This document shows, piece by piece, positions 35,096-46,389 of a stretch of DNA of 64,000 nucleotides. Below the pieces are notes generated by a model. It was not told the DNA's origin. It ran no database searches and saw only the letters and a program-made list of their open reading frames with translations. Source of the stretch: Diploptera punctata (Eukaryota; Arthropoda; Insecta; Blattodea; Blaberidae); assembly GCA_030220185.1 (NCBI GenBank), contig JASPKZ010007281.1, positions 636,001 through 700,000 of the forward strand. The letters are read 5' to 3'. Positions within the stretch are counted from its first letter, which is position 1. Every line of letters starts with the position of its first letter. The translations under genes were made by a program, and so were the position numbers.

Positions 35096-35225
35096 TTAAA
35101 TAATGACTTTTGAGTAAAAACCGCTTCATTTTATTCGTTAAATAGTCCTCACAAATACCACCCTTGATTTCCAAATCTTCTAGATAAATTGGAAAGCACT
35201 AGTGGCATTATTTATGATAAGTATT

Positions 35226-35510
35226 GTACTTTGAATCTGAAACCACGGATACTGTTAGTAGCGTGTCGTGACGTCACATTTTGATAATTGTTTACAGTTA
35301 TGTACGCATATTAGGTATAAATAAATCGAACGGTACAAATATGATGGGTGAAAGAAGGAAACACAAAAACTATTTGAGATTGGAAAACAGAGTCTTGCAT
35401 AAGAATATATAAAAGTTAACAGTTAATCATAGGATAAGCTCTGGTGAATTGGGACAAAAATAGGAAAATCTTTAATATATTTTTTATCGTCGTTTCACAT
35501 GCGGAAAAAT
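35226..35510. other. Unassigned non-coding sequence
   Basis: No recognised feature. Confidence 0.5.
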
Positions 35511-36265
35511 CTATTATCTAGCTGGTAAAAATTGATTACATCGCCCCTATTACACATATTTTCACTAAACTTTACACACTTCTTAATCATGATATTTTCT
35601 GCATGTGTAGAAATTTCCATTACTTAATTGAAAATATCCACCCCTTAGAGGAGAGTTAAATTTTATAAAATTTAAAACTTCTTTCCTATTTGACATATTT
35701 ACATGAACGTTTACATAGTTGTTAACGATTTCATTATTTGTTTAAGTAGAAATACGAATTAAGTTTTATTGAAATAAACCATCCCTTAGAGGAGGGCGAC
35801 ATTTTATAAAATTTACAACTTCTTTCATATTAAACATATTTTCTCGAAATTTTACATAGCTGTTAACGATTTTATTATTTGTATATGTAGAAATACCCAT
35901 TAAGCTTGTTTAAAGAAACCACCCCTTAGAAGAGGGTCAAATTTGATAAAATATACTACTTCTTTTCTATTAAATATTCTTTCACGAAACTTTACACACT
36001 TATTAACCGTGGCATTTTCCGCAAATGTACAAACATCCAGTACTTTTATTGAGCAAAAAGCACTCCCTACAAGAGGGTGAAATTTTATAAAATTTAGAAC
36101 TTTCCTCCTATTATTCATATGTTCACGAAACTTTACACAGATTTTAATCATAACGTTTTCTACTTCTGTAGAAACCCCATTGCGTTTGTTGAAAACAAAC
36201 TATCCCGTACACTAAATACTATAAAATGTACAAATTCTCTAGACATATTTTCATGAAATAATAAA
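35511..36265. repeat. Degenerate tandem repeat, unit about 140 bp, about five copies
   Basis: A recurring block ('cccttagaggaggg' variants followed by 'attttataaaattta.aactt', then 'cacgaaactttacaca' and 'gtagaaatac') appears near 35640, 35775, 35922 and 36063, with weaker ends at about 35545 and 36205. Units are diverged by many substitutions, so the array is old. Confidence 0.8.
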
Positions 36266-37509
36266 CGCATGACATTTTATTCACGTTTCATAGAAAAATA
36301 CATGATCTAACTAGTCAAAATTATTATTTATTCAAAAATAACGCCAAAAATCCAACATTTTTATTTATTTTTTGTTGTATTTGTGGCGAACTTCACTATT
36401 TCATATGTTTTTATTTTCCCACTCTTCATTAGATACTTCTAAGTAGCATAAGTAAGTTTTCGGGAGTTATGTCTGACACTAGTGGCGATACAGTCTTGTC
36501 TTTGTACTCTAGGAATTTTCACTAAACGTTCCTTGGTTTTCCGCATGTTTTTTATACACTTGATTAATATATCTATGTTTATATCTTTGTGTAACCACTG
36601 ATACGATTTCTTTGTGAATTTGTTACCTAATTGCCTACTTACCTTCCACGCAATTAGGATTGATATAAATGCACTCACCTTACGTTTTAAATATTTTTTC
36701 TACCACAGAATAGCATTGAATTACATTACATTTTTCTAAAATAAAATTAAATACCTCTTGACAACAAACTGTTAGGGATATTTTAAGAATTTGTTGTTTT
36801 AAATAGAAAACAAGTTTTTTTACGCTGTTCTCTAAACCACTGACATCAGCGTTTGCTCGACTACTTGTATAGAAAAGGCTTTATTTAGGAAAGTGATTAA
36901 AAGTGATATATCATTTTTTGTATAATAATTTCAATGAGTGTAGAAACGAGTCTGGCACAGAAAGGACAAATATGTCAGGATAGATTTTTGTTTTATAAAC
37001 CTTGTCAAATCTTATTCTATTTTATAAATTTTAACACTTCATAAAATGCTTCATAGATTAATAAAAATTTAATAAAATGGAAACTAGTATACTATGAAAG
37101 AGCATACGTCCTGTAACGAACTCATGCCGTGATTACCGAACACGAATACAGGGGGGGGGGAAATAACCAGCTGTGAATTTTGTCCACACATAGCGTTCTG
37201 AGCGATAACTTTCATTGGCTGTAGCGATGGTGTAATTGACAACACAGTAAAAACAATCATACTGTTTAAAACTTTGATTTAGATGGTATTTTTCACTAGG
37301 AAGTTGGAAATGTAAATAAATTTTGTCAAGCTAGATAGTTCATTTTTCCGTATGTGGCGCCGCTAAGATATATATTAATTTTTCTTCATGATTTAATATA
37401 ATCTTTGATCAACATTTTGCAGAAGTTATAGTTTTACCATTGAAATGCACAAGGAGTTGTTGACATTTATATTCCAGTACTGCCTGTCTATATTCATCCT
37501 TATTTGTTA
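36266..37509. other. Unassigned non-coding sequence
   Basis: AT-rich; includes a G run at 37152-37160. No gene or repeat recognised. Confidence 0.5.
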
Positions 37510-37899
37510 CGGTGAATTGGGGCAATCTTTCGGGTGAATCGGAACAATTTTCAAATGATATCATTTGGTAAATATTTATTTCTCAGACATTTTAAAACAA
37601 CTTTATAACATAATTTTCTCTATAAAACATCATAGTATATATGATTTATTTCTACATATTGGCCTACAACTTTTTTTTACCTTCAGCTACAATACACTTC
37701 TCATGATACCATTCACGCCCTTTACCCTGAAACTAGATGCAGTCTGGGGAAATTGGATAAACATATTTTACTGAACAAAACACATACATAGTGTTATTAT
37801 ATTTAATTAATGTTGGGAAGTAAACATTATGAGGTATAATCATTTAAATTCATCGGAGAACATATTGTTTAAACAACTCACCTCGTAGGATTCATGCTT

Positions 37900-37948
37900 C
37901 CATGATATCGCGATTTCAAACATAGTCATGTTCATCATCAGCCATAAC
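37900..37948 (-). ncRNA. Candidate hammerhead ribozyme, left arm
   Basis: Mirror copy of the motif at 38320-38368; see that entry. Confidence 0.4.
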
Positions 37949-38319
37949 TCCGACTGACGAAATTCTTCGGCCGTCAACTATTCTATTGTCGCCATCTTCA
38001 GTGCTGCCATCTATGGTTGAATTTATGAACTTCGAATTCAATGTAATTTCGTTAGGGATATCAAAATTCATTGATCTATTTTTGTTTTTCTGAATGTATA
38101 TTTTTTCCCAAACTGTCAATTTTAAAACAAGTAGAGAAACCTTTGGAATTGACAGTTTGGGAAATAATATACATTCAGCAAAACAAAAATAGATCAATGA
38201 ATTTTGATATCCCTAACGAAATTACATTGATTTCGAAGTCCATAAATTCAACCATAGATGGCAGCACTGAAGATGGCGACAATAGAATAGTTGACGGACG
38301 AAGAATTTCGTCAGTCGGA

Positions 38320-38368
38320 GTTATGGCTGATGATGAACATGACTATGTTTGAAATCGCGATATCATGG
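38320..38368 (+). ncRNA. Candidate hammerhead ribozyme, right arm
   Basis: CTGATGA (38327-38333) is followed by a 5-bp hairpin AACAT/ATGTT, then GAAA (38351-38354), then a self-complementary ATC..GAT pairing followed by A as the cleavage-site base. The nucleotides before CTGATGA (gttatgg) can pair with those after the cleavage site (tcatgg), giving stem I with wobble pairs. Penelope-like elements are known to carry hammerhead motifs in their terminal repeats. There is one extra nucleotide after the CUGANGA box and no canonical G-C closing pair, so activity is doubtful. The motif overlaps the end of the coding region. Confidence 0.42.
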
Positions 38369-38695
38369 AAGCATGAATCCTATGAGGTGAGTTGTTTAAA
38401 CAATATGTTCTCCGATGAATTTTAATAGTGTTATGTTCCGCCTCTATCATCTTCTTCAGATTCTGACGAAAATTTGTGCTTATTACATTTTTCTTCGCGA
38501 AGCAAAAAAGCTGTCTTTCTTATGTGGTTGAAATCTAATTCAAATCGATATGCAGGCGATGTAAGAATTCATTGTTTCAACTGCTTTTGTTCAGAAATAC
38601 GTCACCACCACTGTTACGGTGACGGCGAAGATACGAAAGCTGTACCTCCGAATAATTCTGCCGTATGACACAAGCTCATTACCGGACGGAATGCT

Positions 38696-39002
38696 TTAAT
38701 TTTTTTTGTCTAATGCCAACAGGTTGTCTCGTATGACATTTCAGGCTTTCTCCTCTGGCATTGGTGGAATTGTAATCCATTTCTTAGGTTGGGGCACCTA
38801 GAATGCGGAGTAACGATACCCCGATAATGTGACGAGCGTTAAGTGATAATGAAGCGCCAAGAGAGTTCTTAACCTAAAGTTAACCTAAATTCCAAACCAT
38901 GCGCAACCACAGGAAACATTCCTTTGTTTTGACCGGGAATCGAACTCAGGATCTCATGAAATTTAGTCATAAACGCTGACCACTAGCCCATGAGGCTGGT
39001 GG
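38696..39002 (-). mobile_element. SINE family D (tRNA-derived)
   Basis: The tRNA-like head lies at the right end on the minus strand: A-box-like TGGGCTAGTGGTCAGCG (about 38977-38993) and B-box-like GAGTTCGATTCC (38937-38948). The body runs leftward to 'gtctaatgccaacaggttgt'. A partial second copy of the 3' part is at 62145-62225. Confidence 0.7.
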
Positions 39003-39504
39003 CTCTATGCATTAAAACTTCTGTCCAACTTTTTATTAGAATATCTCATCTGCAGTGCAATTGTTACAAATAAATTAGTGAAATACGCTGTTCCTATCTA
39101 GCCGAAAATTAGTGTCCATGTTCACACGAAATACAGTGTTTCAATTTTCATATATTGGCAACATTTAAACCATTGTCGACAAAGACACAATCTTTTCGGG
39201 GATAAATACTTAATAATTTAGAAAAAATGAATTAATAATCGGACCATTAGTTAGCTAGAGATAAGAAGACAAAATATTAAATGTACGAAGCTATCATTTC
39301 ACTTACTCGGAACATCGCTTCTTTTTAGTGAAATATTCACATAAGCAATTGAGAACCAACATATTCTGCAACCTGTTTTAATTCAAGAAGTATAAATGTT
39401 ATTCAATAGATGGCAGAGCAGTTTTGCTGGGAATTTTAGTTTTCAATGGAAAGAACAAAATTTAAAAATGTCCCTATTCACCCCGATTAATCCGAGTCTA
39501 CCCT

Positions 39505-40157
39505 ATTTACATTTGATACTTAGCCTATAAATTAGTTTTAACATTAAAAACTCCATCACGCAGTAACTGGGAGAACTAAAATAATTTCTTTAAAAGTAGA
39601 ATTTATGGTCTGATTTTAATAGTTTACGGAATATATACTTCTTTGTTAAATTGGAGAAACTAAATTTCTAATACTAGCTTATTTAAAAGAGTCGGAATGC
39701 GGGAAAAATAAATTATGGATAACCTTAAATTAATATATATTTGCATATTGTTGTACGGAATTTGTCCCCAACTTAAATCATATCTAACGATTCAGTTTTT
39801 CAGTACTTTATTAAAATGTTTTATAAATTAAACGGATGTATCTTATAGGATATATTGTAAATTTAATGTTTAATTAAATTGTATGTTATACATTGCGTTG
39901 AACTAAACATGGTGGTAGCTAGAGTCAAATTTCATCTCGGGTTTCATATAAACCCACTCCTAATCGTTGGATTTCGCTGATTTTTGGGGAATACATTCCC
40001 TGTTGTATTTTAATACCTTATAATACCATGCTTCGATGTGAAACATTGAAAATTGTGACCGCTAGAGCTATTTTTAAATATTCGTTTGAGGTGAAATCCT
40101 ACACCTAAAAATCGTATTTGACTGGTTACCGAACTTGACCTGTCTCTTTTAAATTAA
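39505..40157. other. Unassigned non-coding sequence
   Basis: No recognised feature. Confidence 0.5.
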
Positions 40158-40169
40158 TTGCTATATGTC

Positions 40170-40505
40170 CATCCATAGTAATTCTGCCCGAAGGTAGGTC
40201 CTTCATTGCAATCATAGCATTTTCATGCTATGCTTGCAGCTTTACTAGGGAATTGTGTAGGTGTGGTAGCTTCCCGTTGCTTTCCACACCGGTGAAGGAT
40301 GATGGTGATGATAATGATAAGGATGATGATGATGGCCATATGATTTCGGGGACTGTTTCGGTGTTAAAGGTTTCCTGACATTTGTCCTACAGGTGAGGAA
40401 AACCCCGATAAAAACCACACCCAGAAAAACTGCCCCGACCAAGGATCGAACCCGGGCCCGTTGCGTGACAAGACAGCACGTTACCTCAAGACCACAGCGG
40501 TGGAC
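40170..40505 (-). mobile_element. SINE family A, copy 3
   Basis: A full-length minus-strand copy, tail 'catccatagtaattctgccc' at the left and tRNA-like head 'accacagcggtgga' at the right. Flanked by the 12-bp duplication ttgctatatgtc (40158-40169 and 40506-40517). Confidence 0.93.
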
Positions 40506-40515
40506 TTGCTATATG

Positions 40516-40517
<2 letters not shown>

Positions 40518-40564
<47 letters not shown>
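40518..40564. repeat. (TA)n microsatellite
   Basis: TA dinucleotide run directly beyond the SINE target duplication. Confidence 0.95.
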
Positions 40565-40566
<2 letters not shown>

Positions 40567-40837
40567 AAGAACAAACAGACAAACAGACTATCGCTCATTT
40601 TTATGTATAAAGATTAATATAATTTACTTTATATTAGTCAAGCATTATTATTTTATTAATTTTTTGCATGTTTCATATTGATATGATCTTAAATATAAAA
40701 TTGGTACCTGGTAAGTCAGTTGTCGTCAACTAAATTATTAATTAGTTCCAATATGGAGACCTTTCAAAAACAATGTTACATCTTCTGCATTTTAACTGGT
40801 ACTAATATTGTTGTATTAAGATTTCATGTTGTTTCAG
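40565..40837. other. Unassigned non-coding sequence
   Basis: No recognised feature. Confidence 0.5.
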
Positions 40838-40916
40838 AATGTCTTCCTGCGTCCAATTAATCTATTGCTATTCTCCTTTTTATCTTTCTGTCACTCCAAT
40901 CTCCATCGTCCATCCC
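40838..40916 (-). pseudogene. LINE C-terminus, distal flank of the satellite
   Basis: The minus strand reads GMDDGDWSDRKIKRRIAID and a stop. This matches the 'GLxxxDWxDRKxWR' end of LINE polyproteins. It continues the reading frame of the LINE at 46390-47275 once a single satellite unit is placed between them. Confidence 0.75.
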
Positions 40917-43900
40917 TTTTCCCTTAAGCTATACAAAATACATTCAATCGACGTTATATCTGACCGTTCTTTTTTCTTCAACAAGTGGCACTCTTTTCCC
41001 TTAAGCTATACAAAATACATTCAATCGACGTTATATCTGACCGTTCTTTTTTCTTCAACAAGTGGCACTCTTTTCCCTTAAGCTATACAAAATACATTCA
41101 ATCGACGTTATATCTGACCGTTCTTTTTTCTTCAACAAGTGGCACTCTTTTCCCTTAAGCTATACAAAATACATTCAATCGACGTTATATCTGACCGTTC
41201 TTTTTTCTTCACAAGTGGCACTCTTTTCCCTTAAGCTATAACAAAATACATTCAATCGACGTTATATCTGACCGTTCTTTTTTCTTCAACAAGTGGCACT
41301 CTTTTCCCTTAAGCTATACAAAATACATTCAATCGACGTTATATCTGACCGTTCTTTTTTCTTCAACAAGTGGCACTCTTTTCCCTTAAGCTATACAAAA
41401 TACATTCAATCGACGTTAATCTGACCGTTCTTTTTTCTTCTAACAAGTGGCACTCTTTTCCCTTAAGCTATACAAAATACATTCAATCGACGTTATATCT
41501 GACCGTTCTTTTTTCTTCAACAAGTGGCACTCTTTTCCCTTAAGCTATACAAAATACATTCAATCGACGTTATATCTGACCGTTCTTTTTTCTTCAACAA
41601 GTGGCACTCTTTTCCCTTAAGCTATACAAAATACATTCAATCGACGTTATATCTGACCGTTCTTTTTTCTTCAACAAGTGGCACTCTTTTCCCTTAAGCT
41701 ATACAAAATACATTCAATCGACGTTATATCTGACCGTTCTTTTTTCTTCAACAAGTGGCACTCTTTTCCCTTAAGCTATACAAATACATTCAATCGACGT
41801 TATATCTGACCGTTCTTTTTTCTTTCTCAACAAGTGGCACTCTTTTCCCTTAAGCTATACAAAATACATTCAATCGACGTTATATCTGACCGTTCTTTTT
41901 TCTTCAACAAGTGGCACTCTTTTCCCTTAAGCTATACAAAATACATTCAATCGACGTTATATCTGACGTTCTTTTTTCTTCAACAAGTGGCACTCTTTTC
42001 CCTTAAGCTATACAAAATACATTCAATCGACGTTATATCTGACCGTTCTTTTTTCTTCAACAAGTGGCACTCTTTTCCCTTAAGCTATACAAAATACATT
42101 CAATCGACGTTATATCTGACCGTTCTTTTTTCTTCAACAAGTGACACTCTTTTCCCTTAAGCTATACAAAATACATTCAATCGACGTTATATTGACCGTT
42201 CTTTTTTCTTCAACAAGTGGCACTCTTTTCCCTTAAGCTATACAAAATACATTCAATCGACGTATATCTGACCGTTCTTTTTTCTTCAACAAGTGGCACT
42301 CTTTCTCCCTTAAGCTATACAAAATACATTCAATCGACGTTATATCTGACCGTTCTTTTTTCTTCAACAAGTGGCACTCTTTTCCCTTAAGCTATACAAA
42401 ATACATTCAATCGACGTTATATCTGACCGTTCTTTTTTTCTTCAACAAGTGGCACTCTTTTCCTTAAGCTATACAAAATACATTCAATCGACGTTATATC
42501 TGACCGTTCTTTTTTCTTCAACAAGTGGCACTCTTTTCCCTTAAGCTATACAAAATACATTCAATCGACGTTATATCTGACCGTTCTTTTTTTCTTCAAC
42601 AAGTGGCACTCTTTTCCCTTAAGCTATACAAAATACATTCAATCGACGTTATATCTGACCGTTCTTTTTTCTTCAACAGTGGCACTTTTTCCCTTAAGCT
42701 ATACAAAATACATTCAATCGACGTTATATCTGACCGTTCTTTTTTCTTCAACAAGTGGCACTCTTTTCCCTTAAGCTATACAAAATACATTCAATCGACG
42801 TTATATCTGACCGTTCTTTTTTCTTCAACAAGTGGCACTCTTTTCCCTTAAGCTATACAAAATACATTCAATCGACGTTATATCTGACCGTTCTTTTTTC
42901 TTCAACAAGTGGCACTCTTTCCCTTAAGCTATACAAAATACATTCAATCGACGTTATATCTGACCGTTCTTTTTTCTTCAACAAGTGGCACTCTTTTCCC
43001 TTAAGCTATACAAAATACATTCAATCGACGTTATATCTGACCGTTCTTTTTTCTTCAACAAGTGGCACTCTTTTCCCTTAAGCTATACAAAATACATTCA
43101 ATCGACGTTATATCTGACCGTTCTTTTTTCTTCAACAAGTGGCACTCTTTTCCCTTAAGCTATACAAAATACATTCAATCGACGTTATATCTGACCGTTC
43201 TTTTTTTCTTCAACAAGTGGCACTCTTTTCCCTTAAGCTATACAAAATACATTCAATCGACGTTATATCTGACCGTTCTTTTTTCTTCAACAAGTGGCAC
43301 TCTTTTCCCTTAAGCTATACAAAATACATTCAATCGACGTTATATCTGACCGTTCTTTTTTCTTCAACAAGTGGCACTCTTTTCCCTTAAGCTATACAAA
43401 ATACATTCAATCGACGTTATAATCTGACCGTTCTTTTTTCTTCAACAAGTGGCACTCTTTTCCCTTAAGCTATACAAAATACATTCAATCGACGTTATAT
43501 CTGACCGTTCTTTTTTCTTCAACAAGTGGCACTCTTTTCCCTTAAGCTATACAAAATACATTCAATCGACGTTATATCTGACCGTTCTTTTTTCTTCAAC
43601 AAGTGGCACTCTTTTCCCTTAAGCTATACAAAATACATTCAATCGACGTTATATCTGACCGTTCTTTTTCTTCAACAAGTGGCACTCTTTTCCCTTAAGC
43701 TATACAAAATACATTCAATCGACGTTATATCTGACCGTTCTTTTTTCTTCAACAAGTGGCACTCTTTTCCCTTAAGCTATACAAAATACATTCAATCGAC
43801 GTTATATCTGACCGTTCTTTTTTTCTTCAACAAGTGGCACCTCTTTTCCCTTAAGCTATACAAAATACATTCAATCGACGTTATATCTGACCGTTCTTTT

Positions 43901-46389
43901 TTCTTCAACAAGTGGCACTCTTTTCCCTTAAGCTATACAAAATACATTCAATCGACGTTATATCTGACCGTTTTCTTTTTCTTCAACAAGTGGCACTCTT
44001 TTCCCTTAAGCTATACAAATACATTCAATCGACGTTATATCTGACCGTTCTTTTTTCTTCAACAAGTGGCACTCTTTTCCCTTAAGCTATACAAAATACA
44101 TTCAATCGACGTTATATCTGACCGTTCTTTTTTCTTCAACAAGTGGCACTCTTTTCCCTTAAGCTATACAAAATACATTCAATCGACGTTATATCTGACC
44201 GTTCTTTTTTCTTTCAACAAAGTGGCACTCTTTTTCCCTTAAGCTATACAAAATACATTCAATCGACGTTATATCTGACCGTTCTTTTTTCTTCAACAAG
44301 TGGCACTCTTTTCCCTTAAGCTATACAAAATACATTCAATCGACGTTATATCTGACCGTTCTTTTTTTCTTCAACAAGTGGCACTCTTTTCCCTTAAGCT
44401 ATACAAAATACATTCAATCGACGTTATATCTGACCGTTCTTTTTTCTTCAACAAGTGGCACTCTTTTCCCTTAAGCTATACAAAATACATTCAATCGACG
44501 TTATATCTGACCGTTCTTTTTTCTTCAAACAAGTGGCAACTCTTTTCCCTTAAGCTATACAAAATACATTCAATCGACGTTATATCTGACCGTTCTTTTT
44601 TCTTCAACAAGTGACACTCTTTCCCTTAAGCTATACAAAATACATTCAATCGACGTTATATCTGACCGTTCTTTTTTCTTCAACAAGTGGCACTCTTTTC
44701 CCTTAAGCTATACAAAATACATTCAATCGACGTTATATCTGACCGTTCTTTTTTCTTCAACAAGTGGCACTCTTTTCCCTTAAGCTATACAAAATACATT
44801 CAATCGACGTTATATCTGACCGTTCTTTTTTCTTCAACAAGTGGCACTCTTTTTCCCTTAAGCTATACAAAATACATTCAATCGACGTTATATCTGACCG
44901 TTCTTTTTTTCTTCAACAAGTGGCACTCTTTTCCCTTAAGCTATACAAAATACATTCAATCGACGTTATATCTGACCGTTCTTTTTTCTTCAACAAGTGG
45001 CACTCTTTTCCCTTAAGCTATACAAAATACATTCAATCGACGTTATATCTGACCGTTCTTTTTCTTCAACAAGTGGCACTCTTTTCCCTTAAGCTATACA
45101 AAATACATTCAATCGACGTTATATCTGACCGTTCTTTTTTCTTCAACAAGTGGCACTCTTTTCCCTTAAGCTATACAAAATACATTCAATCGACGTTATA
45201 TCTGACCGTTCTTTTTTCTTCAACAAGTGGCACTCTTTTCCCTTAAGCTATACAAAATACATTCAATCGACGTTATATCTGACCGTTCTTTTTTCTTCAA
45301 CAAGTGGCACTCTTTTCCCTTAAGCTATACAAAATACATTCAATCGACGTTATATCTGACCGTTCTTTTTTCTTCAACAAGTGGCACTCTTTTCCCTTAA
45401 GCTATACAAAATACATTCAATCGACGTTATATCTGACCGTTCTTTTTTCTTCAACAAGTGGCACTCTTTTCCCTTAAGCTATACAAAATACATTCAATCG
45501 ACGTTATATCTGACCGTTCTTTTTTCTTCAACAAGTGGCACTCTTTTCCCTTAAGCTATACAAAATACATTCAATCGACGTTATATCTGACCGTTCTTTT
45601 TTCTTCAACAAGTGGCACTCTTTTCCCTTAAGCTATACAAAATACATTCAATCGACGTTATATCTGACCGTTCTTTTTTCTTCAACAAGTGGCACTCTTT
45701 TCCCTTAAGCTATACAAAATACATTCAATCGACGTTATATCTGACCGTTCTTTTTTCTTCAACAAGTGGCACTCTTTTCCCTTAAGCTATACAAAATACA
45801 TTCAATCGACGTTATATCTGACCGTTCTTTTTTCTTCAACAAGTGGCACTCTTTTCCCTTAAGCTATACAAAATACATTCAATCGACGTTATATCTGACC
45901 GTTTTTTTTCTTCAACAAGTGGCACTCTTTTCCCTTAAGCTATACAAAATACATTCAATCGACGTTATATCTGACCGTTCTTTTTTCTTCAACAAGTGGC
46001 ACTCTTTTCCCTTAAGCTATACAAAATACATTCAATCGACGTTATATCTGACCGTTCTTTTTTCTTCAACAAGTGGCACTCTTTTCCCTTAAGCTATACA
46101 AAATACATTCAATCGACGTTATATCTGACCGTTCTTTTTTCTTCAACAAGTGGCACTCTTTTCCCTTAAGCTATACAAAATACATTCAATCGACGTTATA
46201 TCTGACCGTTCTTTTTTCTTCAACAAGTGGCACTCTTTTCCCTTAAGCTATACAAAATACATTCAATCGACGTTATATCTGACCGTTCTTTTTTCTTCAA
46301 CAAGTGGCACTCTTTTCCCTTAAGCTATACAAAATACATTCAATCGACGTTATATCTGACCGTTCTTTTTTCTTCAACAAGTGGCACTC
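40917..46389. repeat. 77-bp satellite, about 71 tandem copies
   Basis: A head-to-tail array of a 77-bp unit beginning ttttcccttaagctatacaa and ending acaagtggcactc. 5473 bp corresponds to 71 units plus 6 net inserted bases. Copies are almost identical; differences are mostly single-base indels, concentrated in the T5-T8 and A-run stretches, with rare substitutions (gtggcactc to gtgacactc at about 42142 and 44611). One reading phase of the plus strand has a stop per unit and the others run on, so indel-dependent open stretches of 83-172 codons appear. They are artefacts of the array, not genes. On the minus strand one unit reads VPLVEEKRTVRYNVD in frame with LINE sequence on both flanks. Confidence 0.97.

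Larger units (their letters stand above)
33815..35225 (+). repeat. Repeat P, copy 3, interrupted twice
   Basis: Single-arm copy matching 3386-4455. It starts in the 'tgatgaccaatcacgtttca' block, passes 'cattcttacaatattgcgat' (34108-34127), is split by a Helitron-like element at 34227-34947, resumes at 34948, is split again by a LINE J tail at 34986-35095, and ends with the 'aatagtcctcacaaatacca' block and 'ttatttatgataa'. Confidence 0.8.
37846..38422. mobile_element. Inverted pair of Penelope-like element 3' ends (276-bp-arm palindrome)
   Basis: Arms 37846-38121 and 38147-38422 are reverse complements over 276 bp without net indels (I count about six mismatches), around a 25-bp spacer. Each arm encodes, outward from the spacer, LELTVWE, NKNRSMNFDIPNEITL, STIDGSTEDGDNRIVDG and SVGVMADDEHDYV then a stop. 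The same C-terminal segment follows a GIY-YIG endonuclease region in the fragment at 50437-51180, which identifies it as the 3' end of a Penelope-like retroelement. Such elements are known to carry inverted or direct terminal repeats. The two mirrored 93-codon open stretches are these C-termini. Confidence 0.8.
37510..39504. mobile_element. Possible DNA transposon defined by TIR-like ends
   Basis: The left end 37510-37552 ('ggtgaattggggcaatcttt' and 'cgggtgaatcggaaca') aligns imperfectly with the reverse complement of 39465-39504 ('aatcggggtgaatagggaca'). The interior holds the Penelope-like palindrome and a SINE D but no transposase. The match is imperfect, so this is tentative. Confidence 0.3.

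Noticed and set aside
37916..38352. Two symmetrical 93-codon open frames as a gene pair
   Set aside because: They are mirror images of the same Penelope-like C-terminus caused by the palindrome.
40917..46389. CRISPR-like regular repeat array
   Set aside because: Units are contiguous with no unique spacers, and the sequence is clearly eukaryotic. It is a satellite.
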